Shown in pieces: positions 45,437 to 56,682 of a stretch of 64,000 nt of DNA. The stretch is from assembly GCF_007096885.1 (NCBI RefSeq), contig NZ_VJNO01000004.1:1-64000 (forward strand), written 5' to 3'. The notes beneath the pieces were generated by a model, which made no database searches, was not told the DNA's origin, and was given only the letters and a program-made list of their open reading frames with translations. How positions within the stretch are numbered: position 1 is the first letter of the stretch; each line of letters opens with the position of its first letter. The position numbers and the translations under genes are program-made. Source of the DNA: Streptomyces sp. 130. Lineage in GTDB: Bacteria > Actinomycetota > Actinomycetes > Streptomycetales > Streptomycetaceae.

Positions 45437-46055
45437 GGGGTTCCCTTCGAGGACGTGCTCGTCGCGGCCGGGCGCAAGGGCGTGGCCGGCGGCGAGCCGA
45501 TGGATGGTGGAGCGGAATCGACCGGGGCGGGACGCGCCCACGGGCAGAGACGGCGCACCGCCCAGAGCGACGGTGCGCGGGGTGGCCCGCTTCGTACGGC
45601 GAGCGCGGTGGCCGGTACGCCGGTGAGGTCAGGCGGCGGTACAGCGGCCCGGACACCCGGGCCGGAGTGCGGGGCGGCCGGCGCGGGCGGGCCGCGCATC
45701 GGTGGTTGCCGTCGCGAACATGTTCCGGAGATTCGCAGCGCCCCGCCGGATACGTCAAGCGCCCGCCGGCACCCCACGGGGCGCACGGCAACGGGCCGGC
45801 CGGTGCCCGCACAGGGTCGCCGGACACTCCTGCGGGGCCCCGGTAAACCGCCTCTGGCCTGCGAGTTCGCGCGAATGGCTCAGCGGTGCGCGGGCCCCGC
45901 CGCCGGGCCCGGTCACCGGCCCGGGCGAATTCACGCCGCCGTAACGTTGCGGGCGCCGGCCCGGCAGCCGGCCACCGGAAGGGCCCGGACGCCGCGTACC
46001 AGGATGCGGACAACGCCGGTTGACCGTCCGGCGAGGCCGCTGTCATATTGCTCCC
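45437..46055. promoter_or_regulatory. 619-bp divergent intergenic region with GAACATGTTC palindrome
   Basis: No convincing gene. GAACATGTTC at 45716-45725 is a perfect 10-bp palindrome and possible regulator site. The right part includes the leader-peptide promoter. An in-frame stretch at 45702-45944 (plus) is open but lacks coding character. Confidence 0.45.
46020..46048 (+). promoter_or_regulatory. Promoter of the Cys leader peptide and ABC importer
   Basis: TTGACC (46020-46025), 17-base spacer, TCATAT (46043-46048). Transcription would begin at or just before the GTG at 46056, so the leader peptide is probably made from a nearly leaderless transcript. Confidence 0.55.
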
Positions 46056-46139
46056 GTGAACCCGGACAAGCGCCTCGTCTCCCGCAGGCACGTCGACCTC
46101 TGTCGACAGGCCAGCGCGGTCTGTGCCGTCCGCCGCTGA
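46056..46139 (+). CDS. Cysteine-containing leader peptide (sulfur-gene leader type)
   Basis: A 27-residue ORF beginning VNPDKRLVSRRHVDLCRQA and ending SAVCAVRR. The core RRHVDLCRxxSAxC is the recurring sequence of actinobacterial putative leader peptides that precede sulfur-metabolism and transport genes. Codons for Cys (TGT at two places) would make ribosomes pause when cysteine is short. It begins with GTG 46056 directly at the predicted transcription start and precedes the importer gene by 306 nt. A hairpin (GCGGG-cag-CCCGC, 46151-46163) comes 12 nt after the stop, a second weaker one (CGGGT...ACCCG) at 46189-46205. A cysteine-responsive attenuation role is inferred. Confidence 0.8.
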   Translation: MNPDKRLVSRRHVDLCRQASAVCAVRR

Positions 46140-46445
46140 CCCGGATCGCGGCGGGCAGCCCGCATGGCCCCGCCCCGCTGACCCCTCACGGGTGACAACA
46201 ACCCGCTGAGACCCGGGAATCGACTCACCGTTCGGCTTCCCCCGGCCCCCGTGCGCCGCGGGAGCCCCGTCACGCCCACCCGCGCCGATTCCGTACGGGC
46301 CGCCGCAGCGGCCTCGGCCAGGTGCGCCACTCGCGCAGCGCATCCCCGCCGCTCCGCTCCTTCCGCGGCGGAGCGACCGCGCGTACGTGCTCCGCCGCGC
46401 GCGCTCACGCCCTTCCCCTTTTCCCACCGTCACAGGCAGGCATCG
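46140..46445 (+). promoter_or_regulatory. Leader region with hairpins between leader peptide and importer gene
   Basis: 306 bases with no further gene. Perfect hairpin GCGGG-cag-CCCGC at 46151-46163 and CGGGT-gacaaca-ACCCG at 46189-46205. These could be alternative structures governed by translation of the Cys leader. No match to known riboswitch motifs (TPP, SAM, cobalamin) was seen. Confidence 0.45.
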
Positions 46446-48038
46446 ATGACCGAGCTGTACCCCTTCACGCCCTCCGGACCGTCCCGGCGCTCCACGCTGC
46501 GCGCCGCGGGCGGCGGCGCCCTGCTTCTCGGACTGGGCCTCGCGGGCTGCCGTTCGGCCGTGTCGGAGACCGCGTCCGCCGCGCGGGGCGCGCGTGCCGA
46601 ACCCCGGCGCGGCGGTGTGCTGAACGTCGCCGTGAACGCCGACTTCACACCCGCCCTGCTGTTCGCGCAGAGTGGCCAGTCCCTTCAGCAACGGCTGATC
46701 TACAACACCCTCACCCGCTACGACGACCGCCTCCGCCCGAAACCCGAACTCGCCACCTCCTGGACGTACGCGAAGGACGGACGCGGCATCACGCTCCGGC
46801 TGCGCGACGACGTCACCTTCCACAACGGCCGCGCGTTCACCGCCGACGACGTGATCTTCGCGGTGAAGAACCTTCAGAACCCCGCCCGGGCAGCCCAGTT
46901 GCGCAGCACGGCCGCCACCATCACCGGGTTCGAGAAGCGCGGCGACCACGAGCTGGTACTCAAGCTGGCGCACCCGGTGAACAACCTCTTCGACCTGTTC
47001 GAGTTCATGATCATCGCGGACTCGGAGAGCGTCGAGGACGCCGTCGCCGGGAAGAAGCTCATCGGGACCGGCCCGTTCCAGCTGAAGAAGTGGAGCCCGG
47101 GCGCCGGTCTCAGCCTCACCCGCAACGACGCCTACTGGCAGCCGGGCCGCCCCTACCTCGACGGGGTCGAACTCCGGGTCATAGCCCAGGCCGACGCGCT
47201 GATCTCCTCACTGCGCTCAGGCCAGTCCCAGCTCTCCTTCGACGTGCCCGGCAAGAGCCTCGGCGTCGTCGAGGCCGCCAACGGGCTCACCATCAGCGAC
47301 TACGACACCGGCGCCGGCGCCGTCTACCTCGGGGTCAACACCACGGTCGCCCCGCTCGACGACCGCACCGTCCGGCAGGCGCTCGCCTGGGCCGTCGACC
47401 GGGACCGGCTCGTCGCCCAGACCCTCGGCGGATACGGCCTCGCCTCCGCCGCGCCCTGGCCCAAGTCCTCACCCGCGTACAGCGAATCCCACCGCACCCA
47501 CTACACCCACAACCCCGCGAAGGCCCGCGAACTCCTGAAGTCCGCCGGGCACACCAGGCTCGACCTGCCTCTCCTGCACATCGCCCTGCCCGGCGAGACG
47601 GCCATCGCCGAGTCCATCCAGTACGACCTCAAGCAGGTCGGCGTCCACGTCACGCTCCAGCCCACCGACGGGGCCACCGCACAGAAGAAGCTGATCTCCC
47701 AGGGCATGCCGGCCCTGTGGTCCCTCGGCCACGGATTCGCCCAGGTGCAGCCCTCCACCCTCGCCGTCAGCGCGTACCCCTTCAACGAGGCGAAGAACAC
47801 CTCCGAGTACCGCTCGGACGCCTACACGAAGGTCGTACGGGAAGCCTGGACCGAACCCGAGACCGACCCGGCCGCCGCCAACGCCCTGCACCGGAAGATC
47901 TCCTCCATCCTGCTGGACGAGGCGTTCATCATCGACCTCGTGGTACGCGGACAGGTCCAGGTCTCCGCCACCCGGCTGCACGGCGTCACGCTCAACAAGT
48001 TCTCCTACCTCGACCTCGACAACGCCTACCTGGTGTGA
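46446..48038 (+). CDS. ABC importer substrate-binding lipoprotein (oligopeptide/nickel type, family 5)
   Basis: A 530-residue SBP_bac_5 protein. The N-terminus RRSTLRAAGGGALLLGLGLAGC is a twin-Arg-like lipoprotein signal with a lipobox LAGC. The mature protein starts RRGGVLNVAVNADFTPALL and contains typical family-5 blocks (LATSWTYAKDGRGITLRLRDDVTFHNGRAFTADDVIFAVKNL, KLIGTGPFQLKKWSPGAGLSLTRNDAYW, VRQALAWAVDRDRL). Position after a Cys leader and before a sulfatase suggests uptake of a sulfur compound such as sulfate ester or glutathione-like peptide. ATG 46446 has GGCAGG upstream. The permease gene starts one nt after its stop. Confidence 0.9.
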   Translation: MTELYPFTPSGPSRRSTLRAAGGGALLLGLGLAGCRSAVSETASAARGARAEPRRGGVLNVAVNADFTPALLFAQSGQSLQQRLIYNTLTRYDDRLRPKPELATSWTYAKDGRGITLRLRDDVTFHNGRAFTADDVIFAVKNLQNPARAAQLRSTAATITGFEKRGDHELVLKLAHPVNNLFDLFEFMIIADSESVEDAVAGKKLIGTGPFQLKKWSPGAGLSLTRNDAYWQPGRPYLDGVELRVIAQADALISSLRSGQSQLSFDVPGKSLGVVEAANGLTISDYDTGAGAVYLGVNTTVAPLDDRTVRQALAWAVDRDRLVAQTLGGYGLASAAPWPKSSPAYSESHRTHYTHNPAKARELLKSAGHTRLDLPLLHIALPGETAIAESIQYDLKQVGVHVTLQPTDGATAQKKLISQGMPALWSLGHGFAQVQPSTLAVSAYPFNEAKNTSEYRSDAYTKVVREAWTEPETDPAAANALHRKISSILLDEAFIIDLVVRGQVQVSATRLHGVTLNKFSYLDLDNAYLV

Positions 48039-48039
48039 C

Positions 48040-48984
48040 ATGCGCAGCTACCTGCTCCGGCGGCTGCCGTCCGCCCTCCTCGTCCTGGTCGCCGCCTCCT
48101 TCCTGATCTTCACCATCCTCAGGCTGGTCCCCGGCGACCCCGCCACCGCGCTCGCCGGACCCGACGCGGACGCGGCGACCGTCGCCGCGATCCGCCACCG
48201 GCTCGGCCTCGACGCGCCCCTGCTCTCGCAGTACGCCCGGTGGACCGGCTCGCTCCTCAAGGGCGACCTCGGACCCTCGTACGCGATCGGAGGGCAGACC
48301 GCCGACCTGATCGGCGACGGACTCGGCGCCACCACCGAACTCACCCTCGCCGCCCTCCTGTTCGTGATCGTGCTCGGCGCGGCGTTCGGCGTGATCGGGG
48401 CCGCCTCGCGCAACCGGTGGCTGTCCGCCGCCGTGCGCGTGCTCACCACCGCGGCCCTGGCCGTCCCCCCGTTCGTCAGCGGTGTGCTGCTCGTCCTGGT
48501 CTTCGCCGTGGCGCTCCCCGTACTGCCGCCCGGCGGCCGGGTCGCCTTCCTGACCGCTCCGGACCTCGCCGCCCAGTACCTCGTGCTGCCGGCGCTCTGC
48601 CTCGCACTGCCCAGCGCCGCCGTGCTCGGCCGCTACCTCAAGGACGGCATCGAACGCGGCCTCGCCGAGGACTACATCCGCACCGCCACCGCCGCCGGGG
48701 TCGCCCCGCGCCGCCTGCTGTGGCGCCACACCCTGCCCAACGCCCTGCCGCCCGTCGTCACCCTGCTCGGCATGCAGGTCGGAAACCTGCTCGGCGGGGC
48801 CGTCCTGGTGGAGGCGATCTTCGCCTGGCCCGGCCTCGGACAACTCGCCGAACAGGGCCTCCAACGCCGCGACTACCCGGTCGTCCAGGACCTGCTGCTG
48901 CTCCTGGTCGCCGTCTACGTCCTCGTCCAGCTGCTCACCGACCTCGTGTACGCCTGGCTCGACCCCCGGATCAGGTGGGAGTGA
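48040..48984 (+). CDS. ABC importer permease 1 (DppB-like)
   Basis: A 314-residue membrane protein with six predicted helices. The start MRSYLLRRLPSALLVLVAASFLIFTILRLVPGDPA is the hallmark of DppB/OppB, the EAA loop is EDYIRTATAAGVAPRRLLWRHTLPNALPP, and the C-terminus LLTDLVYAWLDPRIR is conserved. It forms the translocation channel with the next gene product. ATG 48040 is one base after the SBP stop. Confidence 0.92.
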   Translation: MRSYLLRRLPSALLVLVAASFLIFTILRLVPGDPATALAGPDADAATVAAIRHRLGLDAPLLSQYARWTGSLLKGDLGPSYAIGGQTADLIGDGLGATTELTLAALLFVIVLGAAFGVIGAASRNRWLSAAVRVLTTAALAVPPFVSGVLLVLVFAVALPVLPPGGRVAFLTAPDLAAQYLVLPALCLALPSAAVLGRYLKDGIERGLAEDYIRTATAAGVAPRRLLWRHTLPNALPPVVTLLGMQVGNLLGGAVLVEAIFAWPGLGQLAEQGLQRRDYPVVQDLLLLLVAVYVLVQLLTDLVYAWLDPRIRWE

Positions 48985-48989
48985 CCCTG

Positions 48990-49873
48990 ATGACCCAGAC
49001 GACCGACCTCGTCACCGCCGCGCCGCCCCCGGCCGCCCGGAAGCCGCGCGCCACGGCCCGCCCCCGCCACCCCTACCGCGCCGCCCTGTCCACCGCCCGG
49101 GCCCGCACCGGCCTCGTCCTCGTCGGCGTGGTGGTCCTCGCCGGACTCCTCGCACCGCTGCTCGCCGGGCACGGGCCCACCGACCAGAGCGGCCGGAGCC
49201 TCGCCGGGCCCGGGACGGCCGGACACCTCCTGGGCACCGACGACCTAGGGCGCGACCTGCTCAGCCGGGTGCTGTACGGCATCCGCACCGACCTCACCAT
49301 CATCACGATCGCGGTGCCCGCCGGTGCCGCCCTCGGCTGCCTGCTCGCCCTGGCCGCCGCCGCGCACCCCCTCGCCGACACCGTCGTCCAGCGCGTCTTC
49401 GACCTGCTCCTGGCGTTCCCCGGGCTGATCCTGGCGCTCGCCGTCACCGCGATCCTCGGCCCCGGACGCATCCCGGTCGTGCTCGTCATCGCCCTCGCCG
49501 AGGTGCCGGTCTTCGGCCGGCTGCTGCGCGGCGGCGTCCTCGTACAGCGGGAACGCGAGTACGTCACCGCCGCCCGGGTCGGCGGCGCCTCGGGACGCCG
49601 GGTGCTGGTCCGGCACATCCTGCCCAACGCGGCCGACCCGCTCGTCGTGCAGATCGCCGTCTCGCTGACCGTCGCCGTCTTCATCGAGGGCGCGATGAGC
49701 TTCCTGGGCGTCGGCGTCCGGCCGCCCGAACCCACCCTCGGAGCCGTACTCAGCCAGTCCATGCCCTACCTCGCCCAGTCCCCGCACTTCGCCGCCGGCC
49801 CCCTGATCACCGTGACCGCGCTCGTCCTCGGACTCTCGCTCATCGCCGAGGCGCTCAACCGGGAGATACGCCG

Positions 49874-49877
<4 letters not shown>
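48990..49877 (+). CDS. ABC importer permease 2 (DppC-like)
   Basis: A 295-residue permease. Typical features: a single helix near the start (TGLVLVGVVVLAGLLAPLL), the LGTDDLGRDLLSRVLYGIRTDL segment, the EAA loop EYVTAARVGGASGRRVLVRHILPNA, and IEGAMSFLGVGVRPPEPTLGAVL. Two starts compete: GTG 48981 (overlapping the upstream TGA) and ATG 48990, which has GGGAG at ideal spacing and is chosen. Its stop overlaps the ATPase gene (ATGA). Confidence 0.9.
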
Positions 49878-51726
<1,849 letters not shown>

Positions 51727-51730
<4 letters not shown>

Positions 51731-51786
51731 CCCACCGCACCCCTCAGCCGCCCGCCCCGACCCGTGACGGAGCCACCCGCCGATGA
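51727..51786 (+). CDS. Possible 19-residue coupling ORF
   Basis: MTHRTPQPPAPTRDGATRR, starting inside the ATPase stop codon (ATGA) and ending inside the sulfatase start (ATGA). It exactly bridges the two genes, so it may couple their translation rather than make a useful peptide. Not a recognised family; may be chance. Confidence 0.3.
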
Positions 51787-54098
51787 CCACCAGCACCCGC
51801 CGCGACCCCTACGACGGCTTCCCCGGCCGCATCGGCCGCACCTTCGCCACCTCCGACCCGGCCTGGCCGGCGCGCCGGACACCGGGGGAGAAGGCCCCGA
51901 ACATCGTCGTCGTGCTCGTGGACGACATGGGCTACAGCGACATCGGCCCCTTCGGCTCCGAAATCCCCACCCCCGTACTGGACGCCCTCGCCGAGGACGG
52001 CGTACGGCTCAGCAACTACCACACCATGCCGCTGTGCTCCCCGGCCCGTGCCGCCCTGCTCACCGGCCTCAACCCGCACCGCGTCGGCTACGCCATGGTC
52101 GCCAACTCCGACCCCGGCTTTCCCGGTTACGGCATGGAGATCGCCGACGACATCCCCACCCTCGCCGAGCTCCTCCACGACTCGGGCTACGCCACGTACG
52201 CCGTCGGCAAATGGCACCTCGTCCGCGACTCCGCGTCCAACGCCGCCGACGACCGCGACAACTGGCCGTTGCGCAAGGGCTTCGACCAGTACTACGGCGT
52301 GCTGGAAGGGCTCACCAGCCTCTTCCACCCGCACCAGCTCGTCCGCGACAACAGCCCGCTGGACATCGACGAGTTCCCCGACGACTACTACTACACCGAC
52401 GACATCACCGACCAGGCCATCTCGATGGTGAAGTCGCTGCGCGCCCACGACCCGGACAAGCCCTTCTTCCTCTACCTCGCGCACAACGCCGTGCACGGCC
52501 CGCTCCAGGCCAAGGAGGAGGACATCGCCCGCCACCGGGGCCGCTACGACGACGGCTGGGACGCGCTGCGCGAACGCCGCTTCGCCGCCCAGATCGCCGA
52601 CGGGCTCTTCCCGCCGGGCACCGAACTCCCCGCACGCAACAGCGAGGCCGGGCAGGACGTGCCCGCCTGGGACAGCCTCACCGAGGAGCGACAACGCCTG
52701 TACGCCCGCTACATGGAGGTGTACGCGGCGCTTGTCGACAACATCGACCAGAACCTCGGCCGGCTGACCGCCGCCCTCGAAGCACTCGGTGAGCTCGACA
52801 ACACCGTCATCGTCTTCACCTCGGACAACGGAGGCACCGGCGAGGGCGGCGCCGAGGGCACCCGCTCCTACTTCAGCCGCTTCGTCCACCACCCCGCCCT
52901 GCCGGAGGACTGGACCCCCGACGTCGACCGCGACCCCGAGCTGATCGGCGGCCCGCGCAGCCTGGTGCACTACCCGCGCGGCTGGGGCATGGCCTCCAAC
53001 ACCCCGTTCCGGCTCTACAAGGGCCACACGTACGCGGGCGGGGTGCGCGTCCCCTTCGTCCTGTCCTGGCCGCGAGGAGTACGCGAAGGCCGGCTCACCC
53101 CGGGCACGCGCCCGCAGTACCAGTACGTCACCGACATCGCCCCGACCCTCCTGGAACTCGCCGGTCTGCGACGCCCGGAGCGCCGGCGCGGGGTCCCGCT
53201 CCAGGAACCGGACGGCGTCACCTTCGCCCCCGTGCTCGCCGACCCGGAACACCTCTCCACCCACCCCGAGCAGTACTGCGAGATGACCGGCAACCGCAGC
53301 TACTACCGCGACGGCCGCAAACTCGTCACCCTGCACCGCCCCGGAGCCCCGTACGACGACTCCGAGTGGGCCCTGTACGACATCAGGACCGACCCGACCG
53401 AGATACACGACCTGGCCGCCGGACACCCCGGCCTGGTCAAGGAGCTCTCGGCGGCCTGGGAGAAGGCCGCCCGGCGCAACGGCGTCTTCCCGCTCTCCGA
53501 CGGCAGCGGCGCCCTGGCCCGCCGCAACCCGGCCGAAGGCCGGCTGTCACGCCCCCTCACCCTGCTGCCCGGCACCCCCGAACTGGAGCGCTACCGCTCC
53601 TCCCGGCTGGTCTCCCTGCGCTCCTTCGAGGTCACCGTCGCGATCGAGGACACGGGCGAGGGCGTCCTCGTCTCGCACGGCGACCAGGGCGGCGGCTACA
53701 GCCTGTACGTGGAGGACGGCCGCCTGCGCTTCGCGTACAACGAGTACGGCGTCCTCCACGAGACGGACGCCGGGCCCCTCGCACCGGGCGGGCACACGGT
53801 CCGGCTCGTCGCCACCGCCGAGCGCGGCCTGCGCTGGAGCTTCGGCGTCGAGGCGGACGGCGAGACCCGGGCCACCCCGCCCAGCGTCCACCAGCTCATC
53901 GGCATGGCCCCCTTCCAGGGCATCAGCATCGGCGTGGACCGCAAGTCCCCCGTCTCCTGGCCCCTCTTCGAACGCCACCGCTCCTTCCCGTTCCGGGGCC
54001 GCCTGTGCTCGGTGACCTACGCCCCGGGCGACCCGGGCCCGGACTCACCGGAGGCGGTGGCGCAGGCGCTGAGGGAGGCGGCGGCGGCATTCGAATGA
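51783..54098 (+). CDS. Formylglycine-type sulfatase (arylsulfatase-like)
   Basis: A 771-residue sulfatase. The metal-site start IVVVLVDDMGYSDIGPFG and the active-site motif CSPAR (Cys85, followed by AALLTG) match CxPxR, in which Cys is oxidised to formylglycine. Further family elements are KWHLVRDS, a DN pair in FTSDNGGTGEGG and the GHTYAGGVRVPFVLSWP segment. The last ~200 residues are a beta-sandwich extension (FEVTVAIEDTGEGVLVSHGD...), larger than classic arylsulfatases (~550). No signal peptide is seen, so it may work in the cytoplasm on imported sulfate esters, or leave by another route. It follows the importer operon; release of sulfate is the likely role. Confidence 0.9.
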   Translation: MTTSTRRDPYDGFPGRIGRTFATSDPAWPARRTPGEKAPNIVVVLVDDMGYSDIGPFGSEIPTPVLDALAEDGVRLSNYHTMPLCSPARAALLTGLNPHRVGYAMVANSDPGFPGYGMEIADDIPTLAELLHDSGYATYAVGKWHLVRDSASNAADDRDNWPLRKGFDQYYGVLEGLTSLFHPHQLVRDNSPLDIDEFPDDYYYTDDITDQAISMVKSLRAHDPDKPFFLYLAHNAVHGPLQAKEEDIARHRGRYDDGWDALRERRFAAQIADGLFPPGTELPARNSEAGQDVPAWDSLTEERQRLYARYMEVYAALVDNIDQNLGRLTAALEALGELDNTVIVFTSDNGGTGEGGAEGTRSYFSRFVHHPALPEDWTPDVDRDPELIGGPRSLVHYPRGWGMASNTPFRLYKGHTYAGGVRVPFVLSWPRGVREGRLTPGTRPQYQYVTDIAPTLLELAGLRRPERRRGVPLQEPDGVTFAPVLADPEHLSTHPEQYCEMTGNRSYYRDGRKLVTLHRPGAPYDDSEWALYDIRTDPTEIHDLAAGHPGLVKELSAAWEKAARRNGVFPLSDGSGALARRNPAEGRLSRPLTLLPGTPELERYRSSRLVSLRSFEVTVAIEDTGEGVLVSHGDQGGGYSLYVEDGRLRFAYNEYGVLHETDAGPLAPGGHTVRLVATAERGLRWSFGVEADGETRATPPSVHQLIGMAPFQGISIGVDRKSPVSWPLFERHRSFPFRGRLCSVTYAPGDPGPDSPEAVAQALREAAAAFE

Positions 54099-54182
54099 GC
54101 GGACCCCGAAGACCCCGCGCCCCGGCCCCTCCGCCCCGGACTCCCGGCCCCGCCGGCCTGTGAGGCGCGGGGTCCGGGGCGC

Positions 54183-54198
54183 GGCCCGGCTTCGGGCC
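54183..54198 (+). terminator. Hairpin between convergent sulfatase and GH3 genes
   Basis: GGCCCG-gctt-CGGGCC, a perfect 6-bp stem with GCTT loop, in the 134-bp gap between the convergent genes; a longer pair GCGCCCCGG / CCGGGGCGC encloses it upstream. It can serve both directions. Confidence 0.5.
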
Positions 54199-54232
54199 CC
54201 GGACCGGGAATGCCTGCGCGGAAGCGGCCGGG

Positions 54233-56524
54233 TCAGCCCTTGACGGTGAAGCCCGCCCGCAGCAGGTCGTCGTCGCGCGACGACGGACCGACGAGCAGTT
54301 CGAAGGCCCCCGGCTCCACGATCCGCCGGCCCCCGGCGTCCACCAGCGCGCACGCGGCGACCGGCAGCTCGATCGTCACCTCGCGGGACTCGCCCGGAGC
54401 CAGCCGGATCTGCCGGTAGGCCTTCAGCTCCTTCTCCGCCCACGTCACGGACGTCACCACGTCACTCACGTACGCCTGTACGGTCTCCAGCGCGGGCCGC
54501 CCGCCGGTGTTGCTCACGGTGACGCGTGCCCGCAGCGTGTCGCCCGCGCCCAGGACGTCGGTCAGCACCTCCAGGTCCGTATAGGTGACGGTCGTGTAGC
54601 TGAGACCTTCGCCGAAGGCGAACGCGGGCCGCTGGGTCAGGTCCGCGTACCGCGAACCGTGCTGGCCGCGCAGCTGGTTGTAGTACGTGGGCTGCTGTCC
54701 GGCATGGCGCGCGAAGGACACGGGCAGCCGCCCGGACGGCTCGACGAGGCCGAGGACCAGTTCGGCCACCGCGCGGCCGCCCTGCATGCCCGGGTTGAAG
54801 GCGTACACGATCGCCGCCGCGCGGTGCGCGGACGGCGGCAGCACCAGCGGCTTCGAGGCGATGACCACCACCGTGAACGGCTTGCCCGTCGCGGCGAGCG
54901 CGTCCAGCAGCGCGATCTGGCCGCCGATCAGCTCCAGGGTCGCGGTCGAGCGCCCCTCACCGATCAGCTCGATGCGGTCGCCCACCACGGCGACGACGTG
55001 GTCGGCGGCCTCCGCCGCGGCGAGGGCCTCCGCGATCAGCTCCTCGGACGGCTCGCACGGGACGACGACCTCGGGGCGCGGCTGCCCGTCCGGGAAGAAG
55101 GCCCCCTCCGGGTCCGGGCCCACCGTCAGGATGCCGGCGCCGCGCGCGTGGGTGACCGTCCAGCCGGCGGGCACATGCTCCCGGAAGCCGTCGAGGACGG
55201 TACGGATCATGGCGCGCGGATGGCCGTCCGGCAGCCAGTCCGCCTGGCCGGAGGAGCCCGCCCAGTCCCCGAGCTGCGTCTGCGCGTCATCGGCGTTGGG
55301 GCCGATCACGGCGACCGTACGCGGTGCCGCGCCGGCGCCCGCGACCGCCCGCCCGTCCGCCCCGGCCTCGAAGCCGCCGTCCAGGGGCAGGGTGCCGTCG
55401 TTGGCCAGCAGCACCAGCGAGCGGCGGGCCACCTCCAGGTTCAGTCCGGTGTGCCCGGCGCTGCCGATGACCGCCTGCTGCCGGTCCCGGTCGGGGTGGC
55501 GCGGGTTCTCGAAGAGGCCCAGCTCGAACTTGAGCGTGAGGATGCGGGCGACCGCCGCGTCGATGTCCGCTTCGGCGAGCCGTCCGGCCGCCACGGCCCG
55601 TTGGGCGCCCTCGAAGAAGTCGGGCGTGGTCATCACCATGTCGTTGCCCGCCCGGACCGCTGCGGCGGCCGCCTCGGTGTGGTCGGCGTACACCTTCTGC
55701 TCCCACACCATGCGCCCGACGTTGTCCCAGTCGGTCACCAGCGTGCCGGTGTAGCCCCACTCGCCGCGCAGCACCTCGTCGAGCAGCCAGCCGTTGACGG
55801 TGACGGGGACGCCGTCCATCGACTGGTAGCCCAGCATGAAGGTACGGCAGCCCTCCCTGGCGACCCGCTCGAAGGGCGGCAGGAACCAGGAGCGCAGCTT
55901 GCGGCGCGAGATGTCGGCCTCGCTCGCGTCCCGGCCGCCCTGGGTCTCGGAGTAGCCCGCGAAGTGCTTGGCGCAGGCCAGGATCGCCGTCGGGTCCTCC
56001 AGCCCCTCGCCCTGGTAGCCGCGCACCATCGCCGACGCCAGCTCGCCGATGAGGAACGGGTCCTCGCCGAACGTCTCGCTGACCCGCCCCCAGCGCAGGT
56101 CCCGGGCGATGCACAGCACCGGCGAGAAGGTCCAGTGCACGCCGGTCGCGGCCACCTCGACGGCGGTCGCCCGCGCCACGCGCTCCAGCAGCTCCGGGTC
56201 CCAGCTCGCGGCCATCCCCAGCTGCGTCGGGAAGATGGTGGCACCCTCCCAGAACGAGTGCCCGTGGATGCAGTCCTCGGCGACCAGGAGCGGGATGCCC
56301 AGCCGGGTCCGGCGGGTCAGCTCGGCGGCCTCCAGGACGCGTTCGGGCGAGGCGTGCAGGATCGAGCCCGCGTGCATGTCCTCGATGTGCTGCCGTACCC
56401 CGTCCTTGGCGTTCAGCTGGAGCATCTGGCCGACCTTCTCGGGCAGTGTCATCCGGCCCAGCAGGTCGCGGACGCGCTCCGGAACGGACAGGCGGGGGTC
56501 GAGATAGGGCAGGGAGGAGCCCAC
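54233..56524 (-). CDS. Glycoside hydrolase family 3 (beta-glucosidase/beta-xylosidase-like)
   Basis: A 763-residue GH3 enzyme without signal peptide. The N-terminal barrel starts VRDLLGRMTLPEKVGQMLQ and contains the KHFAGYSETQGGRD region; the nucleophile Asp is in GTLVTDWDNVG (about residue 265). The (alpha/beta)6 sandwich follows (VAVIGPNADDAQTQLGDW), then a C-terminal fibronectin-III-like domain (ALETVQAYVSDVVTSVTWAEKELKAYRQIRLAPGESREV). It removes terminal beta-glycosyl residues from oligosaccharides taken up by the cell. GTG 56524 (AAAGGAAA at good spacing) is preferred to the GTG at 56539, which has no ribosome site. Divergent from a TetR regulator that probably controls it. Confidence 0.9.
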   Translation of the reverse strand: MGSSLPYLDPRLSVPERVRDLLGRMTLPEKVGQMLQLNAKDGVRQHIEDMHAGSILHASPERVLEAAELTRRTRLGIPLLVAEDCIHGHSFWEGATIFPTQLGMAASWDPELLERVARATAVEVAATGVHWTFSPVLCIARDLRWGRVSETFGEDPFLIGELASAMVRGYQGEGLEDPTAILACAKHFAGYSETQGGRDASEADISRRKLRSWFLPPFERVAREGCRTFMLGYQSMDGVPVTVNGWLLDEVLRGEWGYTGTLVTDWDNVGRMVWEQKVYADHTEAAAAAVRAGNDMVMTTPDFFEGAQRAVAAGRLAEADIDAAVARILTLKFELGLFENPRHPDRDRQQAVIGSAGHTGLNLEVARRSLVLLANDGTLPLDGGFEAGADGRAVAGAGAAPRTVAVIGPNADDAQTQLGDWAGSSGQADWLPDGHPRAMIRTVLDGFREHVPAGWTVTHARGAGILTVGPDPEGAFFPDGQPRPEVVVPCEPSEELIAEALAAAEAADHVVAVVGDRIELIGEGRSTATLELIGGQIALLDALAATGKPFTVVVIASKPLVLPPSAHRAAAIVYAFNPGMQGGRAVAELVLGLVEPSGRLPVSFARHAGQQPTYYNQLRGQHGSRYADLTQRPAFAFGEGLSYTTVTYTDLEVLTDVLGAGDTLRARVTVSNTGGRPALETVQAYVSDVVTSVTWAEKELKAYRQIRLAPGESREVTIELPVAACALVDAGGRRIVEPGAFELLVGPSSRDDDLLRAGFTVKG

Positions 56525-56612
56525 GGGCTTTCCTTTCACGACGTCGGCGACGTTCTCATCGGGCGGTGTGCGGAGGCTGTGCGCTCCGGGACCACCGTAC
56601 GCCGAATACCGA

Positions 56613-56632
56613 CCTAGTGGTAAGTAAGTAGG
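56613..56632. promoter_or_regulatory. Possible operator between GH3 and TetR genes
   Basis: CCTA-gtggtaagtaag-TAGG, an inverted repeat with 4-bp arms around an AT-richer centre that includes the direct repeat TAAGTAAG. It lies midway in the 158-bp divergent region, the usual place for TetR binding. The arms are short, so this is only a candidate. Confidence 0.35.
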
Positions 56633-56682
56633 ATGCGAACATATGCGGCAGGGCCTGCCGGGACGACCGGGGAGCGTGGAGA

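Noticed and set aside
46140..46445. TPP-like CTGAGA box in the importer leader
   Set aside because: The other conserved parts of the TPP aptamer are missing, and the context is sulfur transport, better explained by the Cys leader peptide.
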